From: Aldrovandia affinis | Taxonomy: Eukaryota > Chordata > Actinopteri > Notacanthiformes > Halosauridae | Direction: 5' to 3' | DNA length: 64,000 nucleotides | Assembly: GCA_029706075.1 (NCBI GenBank) | Contig: JAINUG010000026.1 | Coordinates: 4,261,001 to 4,325,000 of the forward strand | Shown: piece after piece, positions 56,967-64,000 of the stretch | Layout: each line of letters opens with the position of its first letter | How positions within the stretch are numbered: position 1 is the stretch's first letter | The notes under the pieces: generated by a model | The model's database searches: none | The model's input: only the letters and a program-made list of their open reading frames with translations | What the model was told of the DNA's origin: nothing | Position numbers and translations under genes: made by a program

Positions 56967-57251
56967 TTAAATCTGTCCATCCTGGTAAGGGAGAGAACAT
57001 GTCAGAAAACATTGCTGCAACTTAGCAACCTCTGCCCGCTTCCCCGGCGCAAGATGGCTGCTAACGGGGAATGGAAGTATTGTGCTTTCAGTTGGTGCTT
57101 CAGGTCCCAGCTCATCATGCATAATTTCTGGCATGGCGAGCGAAACAGGGTCTACTACCTCCCACAGTTTCAGTAAATTCAGGTGATATATCTGACAGGA
57201 CCCTCCTCTGTCAGAGCAAATGACTTCATAATCTACATCCCCACTTGCCAT
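56967..57251 (-). pseudogene. Integrase C-terminus joined to RT N-terminus
   Basis: In one 94-codon frame, VICSDRGGSCQIYHLNLLKL (integrase C-terminal end) is followed by EEL/DELGPEAPTES and GKRAEVAKLQQCFLT (the start of the RT polyprotein region in these elements). This single frame shows directly that integrase is encoded just upstream of RT. Confidence 0.82.
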
Positions 57252-57341
57252 ACAACCTCAAAGGGTCCTTGCCACTGGATTAACATTTTGGCACTCGGGG
57301 CACGCCGTACACCACTGATGGACATCACCTCAAATGTCCGG

Positions 57342-58090
57342 CTAATAGAATCGAGCCATTATTTGATTCAGTGTTTTATCCTGTCCTAAATGACCCGCCA
57401 TTAGATTACTATGAGCTGCCTGGAAAACCATTTCCTGATGGCTTTTTAGCAGTAACAACTGCGTAGACTCCTTTCCTGTATAGGTATCCCGACTCACTTC
57501 ATACAGTCGATATTGTAAAATACAAAAATAGAGATGTGTCACTGCCCACTCTGAGTCAAGCAGCATCTCGTCCTGTGACTGCTCGAGGGAGAAGTCAGTC
57601 ACTCTGGTGAGTGCTTGCCCTGCCCCTGCTTTACAGAATTTACATTTCTGCCACATCGGATCTCTGTGAAGCAAGAGTTGGCGGTCCCTCCCATGGATCA
57701 TCGTCATCTGTGATGCCATCTCCCCCAGCCACCACACCATGACAATGAATGTCACCCCTGCTGCTGTTGGGCCCCTTCCGCAAATTCGGCCCTGGCTATA
57801 TCCCTTAACTCCGGCCAATCATGTCCAAAAATTTGCGGAATGGGGGTGCGGGGAGTAACCTCTGCCACCGTACTATATTTCTGTCCCGCAATAGAGAATT
57901 CAATTTTGACAGTTGGATAATAGTGTATATCCCCGCGCACACACCGTATCCCCACCTCAGTGAGCTTCTCCAAAGTGGAAGGGATGATTGTGCTAGGGGG
58001 AGGGAGGGGCTTTTTAGCCCTCCTGGTTTCTGGGGTAGATTCCTTTTGGGAGCCCCAGAGTGAACTGCTCCAGTGCCAATGCCTGCACAA
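57342..58090 (-). pseudogene. Post-protease segment and integrase zinc finger
   Basis: 57752-58090 contains HYYPTVKIEFSIAGQKYSTV and TPIPQIFGHDWPEL, the end of the protease region. 57342-57818 contains RDRQLLLHRDPMW-like sequence and the HHCC finger (FQAAHSNLMAGHLGQDKTLN) of integrase with ARFYWP following in another frame. The integrase catalytic core expected next is absent: sequence passes from the zinc finger to the C-terminal region within about 90 bases (57251-57342). Confidence 0.8.
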
Positions 58091-58092
58091 TT

Positions 58093-58743
58093 TCAGCTGT
58101 TGAGTGGAGGCGAAGGGACGACCGACGTCGGCAAAGCGGAGCGTTGGCGGTGTCCTTCAGGCTTCAACCCCACTCTTTCCAGCATAGTGGCCCAGAGGTT
58201 TGGGTAGTCAGCCACGGCGCTGGCCGGCACACTGTGGGCCACTACCTGGCTCTGCCCCGAGAGAAGCGGTAGGAGCCGTAATGCCCACTCAGACATCGGC
58301 CAGCCACACGCCAAGGCTGTCCTCTCAAAGAGATCCACAAACATTTCCGGGTCGTTGTCCCGTCTTATGCATTCTGATGTTGGACCAGACTGGGGTGGGG
58401 GTGGGGGACGCCTCCTTGGTTCACAACAGCTCCATGAGAACGCCTCTGTCCGCACTGTGATGGCTTGCATCGCCTGATCAGAACACGCTGTTGGGCCTCC
58501 TGCATGGCAGCTAGGTGGGTCACTAGCTGAGAGAGCAGGGAGCTCTCCATGGTGGCCAGTGGTGTGCTGCTCTGCCCAGGGTTTCGACACCAACAATGTC
58601 ACACACCGTGTGACACACCCTGGAGTGGAACAGAACGACAGGACACAGGGAATGGAGTTTACAGTCTGTGAACCGGATTTTATTATTTCCCCCCCCCACG
58701 GACACAGGGAGAGAGAGAGGGAGCCCGAGAGAGGATCGAACAC
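58093..58743 (-). pseudogene. Gag of the second gypsy element, truncated
   Basis: The frame opens in the LTR; true gag probably starts near 58550 (MESSLLSQLVTHLAAMQEAQ in an adjacent frame). The capsid part reads MFVDLFERTALACGWPMSEW, LRLLPLLSGQSQVVAHSVPA and LWATMLERVGLKPEGHRQRS. The SCAN-like second half, zinc knuckle and protease active site are all missing, because gag runs directly into the post-protease segment at about 58090. This is an internal deletion of several hundred bases. Confidence 0.8.
58573..58592 (-). other. Primer binding site of the second gypsy element
   Basis: On the minus strand TGGTGTCGAAACCCTGGGCA follows the 5' LTR end. It begins TGG as required but differs from the tRNA-Ala site of the other two elements; the primer tRNA was not identified. 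Confidence 0.6.
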
Positions 58744-58990
58744 AGATAAATAAAATAAATAACAAAAAGGTCTTCAGCCATCTCCCTCGCGGGTTCCGGC
58801 CACAAATAATAAACTAAAATAAGCTGAATCAAAACTGCCTTTCGGCAAAACACTACAGAATCATGCACACAGAACTTTTTAGTTGGTTTTTCTGTCTGTC
58901 TTTTCTCACTCAAACTTTTCCGCTCCTGGTTCCAGGCACCTATTACATTAATCGCCCCGATTCCCCTGCCGAGACCGACGCCTTCCATAC
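58597..58990 (-). repeat. 5' LTR of the second gypsy element
   Basis: The inner border is at tgtcacacaccgtgtgacac (plus). It includes a run of C (58689-58697) and GA-rich sequence. The outer end is approximate; the segment attaatcgccccgattcccc is repeated at the far left of the element. Confidence 0.55.
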
Positions 58991-59979
58991 AGCCATATTG
59001 AATGTTGTACGTGGTAAACAAATAAGTGACGCTTAATGGCAACGGGAAAGCCCTGTTGATTCCTACATTAACCAATCAGAGACACTGATTTTCCGCAGTT
59101 CTCTGTCAATGTTTGTGGAATTACTTATAAATGCTTGCCCTAAGGGGAGAATTGTATATACACTTATTTTGGGCCAAGTTGCAGATGTTTGGATAAGTGG
59201 TATATCAGTTCCCTTTCTGTAACAATTTCAAAACATCAGTGTTGTTTTTCCAATGACCAAAATACAGTTTGTATATTTAGTTTCAAAAGCTTGTTTGGTA
59301 AATAAAGAGTACATTCTGTCCGAGTAAACACTAGGTATGATTCTGTCAACGTTTTAGAACTGTAGGCATTTAAGATATCATACATTTGTCATAGTCTATG
59401 AACATTTGCAATTCCCAAAACTATCCAAATATTTTTTTGTTAATGGATGCGTCATATTTTACAATGTTCTGATACCCTTAGTTGGTCAATGAAACCTTGG
59501 TCAAAACCCAAACTTGGTTGACTTTTTGGGGATTTTTGCATGTTGTTTTCTCTGATACGACTGTTAACATTTGTTGGATTACATATCTTACAATTCACAA
59601 GATAATTTTGCTGTTATTATGTTGCATGAATATTTATTTCATTGGGTCTAAAGCAACAGGTGTAAAGTGCTGTGTTATTCCAGATGAAGTACATTATCCA
59701 ATACATGCTACCCGTGTTAAGGTGATACATCTTGGCAGTGATGGAGAGTGTGGCACAATAGCCTGCTAGTGAATGGAGAAACAGCCTCCAGCAAACAGAG
59801 CACAGTGTGCCGATTAAACCCATTCTGACTTTTTGTCTGATTTCCCGGGCCAGTGTGCGCCAAACAGCTGCAGTTTTGGAGATTTGTGTTTGCAGCTGTG
59901 TGGCTCCATATGCATGCAGTGAATAATTCTAGTCAAGACCGGTATCATTAAAGTGATCCTGCACCACAGGCAGTAAACA

Positions 59980-60024
<45 letters not shown>

Positions 60025-61099
60025 TGGCCAGTCCAAGGAGGGGCTGGAATGTGGTGGGTGTGGTCAGGAGACAGGGTGTGGTATGGGACTAAGCAATGAT
60101 TAGAGGGGTCGGGGGGCCCAGTCGCAGTGTGATGGGGAACCTCACCTGGAATGGGGTCTGCTCAGACTGTGGGCCCCATCACCAGCGTCACAGGCTAGCA
60201 GCTGGACAGCTGTGCTTCCGAAGTGTCAAATCTCTCTTATTATGGCTGCAACTCTAATTTCTATTAAATGAGGCCATTAGGAGTAGAGAGAGGGGCTATC
60301 TTAAATCGAAGAGATTCTCTTTAGTTACTAGATGTTTAAGCATCTTTTTAGAGTGGTGGGTTGCATTGCTTACTAAAAACTCAGTCAAAGATAAAGCAAA
60401 GGTAACGTGCTGGGAAAGTCAAGCTGGCACTTCCTTATCAATAGCCCTAGTAACAGGAATTTCTGGAACAAAATGCAATAGTGGAAGCCATTCATTTCCA
60501 TTGAGACGCAAAGTTTTACTATTCAATTTCAATTATCAAATTGAAGAAAATAATGATTAAAATCAACATTAAAAGTACAAAATTAAACTGTAGCTATAGG
60601 TTTCTAATTAATAGTAGTATTAATAGTTACTTTCTTCAATCTGAAGGAAAGTTTGCATCCTATTGAAAATGAATGGCTTCAAAACATTCCAGAAGCTACT
60701 CGACTTCAGCTTCCACTTTCCCTGTTAACATAAATGCAGTTTTTCAGTGTTACCAGATGCTAACATTTAGCAACCACGAGTAGAATGTGATGTTACAGTG
60801 CATTGCTGAAGCTGGGGGAGTTTAAGAGCTGATTCTGCAGGATTTAGGATCACCTGTGACAGCGGAGCATGTGGCTTGAAATCCCCACCTGTTAACGTGG
60901 TGATTCACGGATAAATAAATACAGGCATGGCTGGGAAAGAGCCCAGCCTTTTATGATCAATACAGATTGAAGTCACCAAGAAGCACTTTTGGTAATTTCC
61001 CTTCCAGCTTTCATGTGCTAGCCTGGCATACCACTAGCAAGGTAACAATGACTTAAGAGTCTTTGCATTTGTTGGTTTGATTTTTTGTTTTCTTGTTAG
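58991..61099. other. Intronic sequence with CT/CA microsatellite
   Basis: No gene is supported. (CT)n then (CA)n lie at 59978-60021. Frames near 59482-59769 have no domain. Confidence 0.45.
59978..60021. repeat. (CT)n(CA)n microsatellite
   Basis: Compound dinucleotide run seen directly, about five CT and sixteen CA units. Confidence 0.95.
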
Positions 61100-61845
61100 T
61101 TGTCTTGTTACTGAGAGGTCCGCAATATCATGTCCCCTCCGCAATGTAATAACCAATAAGCATGCACATCCATCATTATGAGTGATTATTGCTGTTTACG
61201 ATAGGTTTCACTAAAAGCAAAAAAAGCAATTCCAGACCAGCAGGGGTGAAATGAGTAAAAGGCAGTGAGGGGGTGTTTTGCTCACGCCTGGTCAGATTCC
61301 GCTCCACAGCACGCTGCCTATTTTTAAGGTCTTGAGGCTGTTTTGTGTCAGCCAGAGGAAGGGATGGAGGGGAGGTACATAGCGAGACGCTGGCTCCACC
61401 CCCAGACCATATTTGGAGGTCCAAGGGAAATAAGACGCACTGAGAGCCCTTTAACGGCTTGAGAATAAAAGAGGAGACGGCTCGAGAATAAAAGAGGAGG
61501 CCTTGCCATAGTCAAACTGCGAAGTACCATTTGGGAGTAGTGAGCGAAAGTAAACCGTTTTGGGATTTTTGTGTATGACCTGGACCAACGAGATAACCAG
61601 AGTATTGCTGAATGGAATTGGATGAGAACCTGGATGTGACTGTGTCCATGGAATATAAAATACAACAATAAATATGGATTATGAACTTGTTTTTCTAGTA
61701 TGGATTGTTTGCCTTGATTTTTCCCTCTTCCTCCCTGTGAGTTTTTCCCCAAATCTTCCCCTTTTTGCCCCCGTTGAACAGCTTGTGTGTTGTTGGGTTA
61801 TTGTACTTGGTTGCGTGGAAACCCCACACCCCCATTCCTGCTACA
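61100..61845 (+). repeat. 5' LTR of the third gypsy element
   Basis: The right end is clear (cctgctaca, two bases before the primer site). The left end is uncertain; candidates beginning TGT lie near 61107 and 61145. It contains a tandem 26-bp duplication gagaataaaagaggag (61458-61500) and a poly(A) signal aataaa near 61667. Confidence 0.6.
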
Positions 61846-61847
61846 TA

Positions 61848-61865
61848 TGGTGGAGAATGCGGGCA
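61848..61865 (+). other. Primer binding site, tRNA-Ala
   Basis: TGGTGGAGAATGCGGGCA is exactly complementary to the 3' end of a vertebrate tRNA-Ala whose acceptor strand ends GCATTCTCCACCA. Confidence 0.88.
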
Positions 61866-61894
61866 GTGCATTGTGTTGAATTACCAAAGTTACT

Positions 61895-62826
61895 ATCAAT
61901 GCCACACGATATGTTAGCTTCTTGCACACCTCGCGTCACTGCGCAAGAAGCTAACATCTCGTGTGGCATTGATGAGGCGATTAGTCGGGTCAGGCTGGGG
62001 CGCCGGGGCAAGAACATTGCGTACGGCTGCCCTGGCCCTTGTTTACTCGACTAGTGAGTACTGCGCGCCAGTATGGTGTCGCAGTGCCCACACCCGCCTC
62101 GTTGATACGCCTATCAACGAAGCATTGCGCATTGTGACAGGATGCCTGCGTCCCACTCCTGTGGACAACCTCTCCATCCTTGCAGGCATCCAGCCCGCTG
62201 GGCTTCGCCGTGCGGGAGCCACAGCACGTCTCGCACGCCGGGCCATGAATCCAAACCATCTGCTTCATGAAAGGCTCACTCTTAACAGCTGAGCCTCCCC
62301 GGCGCCTCAAGTCGAGACACCCATTTGTGCCTGCCGCACGGGAACTCCTGCAGCAATGCAGCGATCTTAATATCAGTGCAGCACGGTGGGTGGATTACAC
62401 CTGGAGCACGGAGTGGGAGAAAAACACCTCTAGACTCCGTGACTTTATCCCAGACGTCGGTTTTCCCCCCATCGGGGTGGACCTGCCCCGACTGGCGTGG
62501 GTGAGACTTAACTGCCTCTGGACTGGCGTTGGGCACTTCTGCTCATCGATGCACAGATGGGGCTTGGCCTCCTGTGCGGCCTGCGAGTGTGGCGCAGAGG
62601 AACAAACCGCAGACCATGTCATCCTGGATTGCCCGATTTATCGGGCACCCAATGGGATCCATGGTCTGTTGGCTTTGGATGACGACACGGTGACATGGCT
62701 GCTGGAGATGTGCCCCGAAATATAGTCCAGGTGAACCCCCCCTAGGCTTGAGGTGGTAAAAGGATAGCACCTCGGCCCCGGGCATAGGGGAGCAGAAAAA
62801 AATAAAATACCCAAACGAAGAAGAAG
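61895..62826 (+). mobile_element. LINE 3' end with 5' inversion, I/Jockey-like
   Basis: Flanked by a perfect 12-bp target duplication accaaagttact (61883-61894 and 62827-62838). The first about 45 bases are an inverted copy of sequence that recurs directly at about 61942-61977, so the 5' end folds into a hairpin. The rest encodes the LINE protein C-terminus and ends with gaagaag repeats. At 932 bp it is a heavily truncated copy inside the leader of the gypsy element, and therefore younger than it. Confidence 0.88.
61942..62725 (+). pseudogene. LINE ORF2 C-terminal fragment with zinc finger
   Basis: Part 1 (to 62292) reads KLTSRVALMRRLVGSGWGAG, LALVYSTSEYCAPVWCRSAH and LRIVTGCLRPTPVDNLSILA, the post-RT region of I/Jockey-group LINEs. 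Part 2 (62267-62725, one frame over) reads FVPAARELLQQCSDLNISAA, LPRLAWVRLNCLWTGVGHFC and a Cys-rich end CAACECGAEEQTADHVILDC, a CCHC finger that binds the element RNA or target. A shift near 62270-62290 separates the parts. RT and endonuclease are absent. Confidence 0.85.
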
Positions 62827-62873
62827 ACCAAAGTTACTTAACCAAACAGACAAAGCAAACAATAGAAGCTCTC

Positions 62874-63675
62874 ATGAAACAGCTCATAGAGGCCAATATA
62901 GCTCAGCAGAATATGCATCGGGAGCTAATGGAAGAGCATCATCAGCAGATCACCCTGATGAGAGCTGAGCTCAACCAGCTGACAGCTGCCAATGCAACCA
63001 GAGCCAGGCTAGCCACTACATCCCATCCCAAAGCCAGCCTGTTTCTGATGAAGTTGACAGAGGCGGATTACATCGAATCATACCTAAAAACCTTTGAAAG
63101 AGCAGCGGTCTGGGAGAATTGGCCACTGGAACAGTGGGCCAGACTGATTGCACCGTTTCTATCAGGTATAGCCCAAGGGGCATACTAGGATCGGACCCCG
63201 GAACAGGCGAACCATTATGAAGCGTTGAGGAGATAATGAGATACATACTAATTCACCGGGTGCAGAGGTTCCATGATTGGTGTTATGATGCGATGGGATC
63301 AGATGTCGGATTTATTCAGACTGGTTAAGAGCTGGTTAACTGCCAACCCGCTAACTACGAACCCCATCGCAAAGAATTGTCATTGACACATTTCAAAGAA
63401 GTTGCCTCAAACCGGTCAAGCTAATCCCCAAAGTGCCGACCAGCTCATGGAACTGGTGGAGGGTCACCAGGGCGTCTTGCGTGGGGGACGTCCCTGTAAA
63501 ATGGAAACTAACACCTGACCAAAAGAATGGAAAAAGATGGATCAAGCGACCTGGAGCCTGGCTAAGGATGGAGGGAACACAGTCCATACTTCTCCTAGAC
63601 GGTGACCATTTTTGAATGTTGACATCAGGAAATGTTTTTATTGTGGTGATCAAGGTCACATTTCATGAAGCTGCC
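62874..63675 (+). pseudogene. Gag of the third gypsy element
   Basis: The first frame (to 63188) begins within a coiled coil (LMKQLIEANIAQQNMHRELM, HHQQITLMRAELNQL) and continues with LFLMKLTEADYIESYLKTFE and WPLEQWARLIAPFLSGIAQG, then a stop where AYYDLTPEQ would follow. Other frames continue with a SCAN-like region, NPQSADQLMELVEG near 63425-63465, and a knuckle KCFYCGDQGHIS, stop, SC (63630-63675). Gag would form the particle; here at least three frame breaks occur. Confidence 0.82.
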
Positions 63676-64000
63676 CTAATCGCGATGTCCTGATGACAAC
63701 GGCCTCTGCCAGTGAGGTGGCTACCGGACGTCCTTGCGGTCTGTTGACGTCATCCTGGGTGCATGTCACCCCAGTGAAGGCCAAAGGGAAAGACACCACA
63801 GCGCTACTGGACTCCAGTAATATGGTGACCTTAATACGGCCTGAATATGCACAAGCCCAGTCCCGGATCGAGAAACGTCACCAGCGAAGTGGAAGTAAAA
63901 ATGTGTGGATACCAGGAGGTGGTCCAAAAACTTCAACGGAGTCCCTCTCTGAAGGTGAACTGGGAGACGAACAGCTGGGAGACGCTGAATTAAGTTTAGC
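63676..64000 (+). pseudogene. Protease start of the third gypsy element
   Basis: DTTALLDSSNMVTLIRPEYA (about 63793-63852) is the retroviral-type aspartic protease active site, with D-S-S in place of D-S-G. A VWIPGGGPK-like segment follows. The frame continues to the window edge, so IN and RT should lie beyond 64000. Confidence 0.75.

Larger units (their letters stand above)
55731..58990 (-). mobile_element. Second Gmr1-like Ty3/gypsy element, internally deleted
   Basis: Minus strand: 5' LTR (about 58597-58990), primer site (58573-58592), gag part, post-protease segment, integrase zinc finger, integrase C-terminus joined to RT, then RNase H. It ends inside the 3' LTR: 55733-55780 (attaatcgccctgattcccc and on) matches 58950-58990 in the 5' LTR. 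Most of the 3' LTR is missing. The order IN before RT is again direct. The outer edges are approximate and no target duplication could be found. Confidence 0.85.
61100..64000 (+). mobile_element. Third Gmr1-like Ty3/gypsy element, 5' part, cut by window end
   Basis: Plus strand: 5' LTR ending at 61845, tRNA-Ala primer site, leader, gag, zinc knuckle, protease start. It continues beyond 64000. Gag is of the Gmr1 type, with a coiled-coil start and LTEADYIESYLKTFERAA. The leader is interrupted by a LINE at 61895-62826. Gag and protease frames are broken, so the copy is inactive. Confidence 0.85.

Noticed and set aside
1..64000. CRISPR arrays, bacterial operons, phage genes
   Set aside because: No regularly spaced short repeats with unique spacers, no ribosome-binding-site-led gene runs; the DNA is clearly eukaryotic.

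Overview
The window looks like vertebrate nuclear DNA, most probably from a ray-finned fish. It is AT-rich, intron-dominated and crowded with transposons. The repeat families are typical of fish: several Tc1-like elements, hAT elements, CR1 and L2 LINEs, tRNA- and 5S-derived SINEs, and Ty3/gypsy elements with Gmr1-type gene order. No bacterial operons, CRISPR arrays or rRNA genes are visible. The species cannot be named from the sequence.

The host genes are easy to miss because their exons are short. On the minus strand, three exons (43283-43320, 42646-42697, 21523-21603) join in frame. They encode a signal peptide followed by the Cys-rich start of a collagen IV 7S domain, of the even class (alpha2/4/6). 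Facing away from it, a plus-strand exon (43766-43825) encodes a signal peptide and ends in a consensus splice donor. Vertebrate collagen IV genes occur as head-to-head pairs (odd class with even class), so 43321-43765 is read as their shared bidirectional promoter. The rest of the window is mostly their introns: 1-21522 and 21604-42645 for the minus-strand gene, and 43826-64000 for the plus-strand gene.

Layout: 1-3425 is a Tc1 element on the minus strand, broken by a CR1 tail, a second Tc1 fragment and an L2 LINE, and carrying an internal tandem duplication. 7897-8150 is a 31-bp minisatellite. 10078-12250 is a decayed CR1 LINE. 12382-12796 is a solo LTR. 15329-16234 is a Tc1 element with long terminal inverted repeats. 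19892-20804 is a hAT derivative that keeps only a BED-finger exon and a splice donor. 22213-22808 is a Tc1 3' half. 25345-25892 is a 5S-derived SINE. SINEs also lie at 13660, 34134, 36290 and 39096. 39678-41645 is a decayed hAT with a CGGBP1-like transposase. 45029-45375 is a second solo LTR.

The region 47953-64000 holds three Gmr1-like Ty3/gypsy elements. The first (47953-53217, minus) has both LTRs, a 4-bp target duplication, a tRNA-Ala primer site, a SCAN-like gag, and the order gag-PR-IN-RT-RH, so integrase lies upstream of reverse transcriptase. The second (55731-about 58990, minus) is internally deleted but shows the same IN-to-RT junction. The third (about 61100 to the window end, plus) has a tRNA-Ala primer site and gag, and is split by a 5'-inverted LINE with a 12-bp target duplication. 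All transposon reading frames seen are disrupted.
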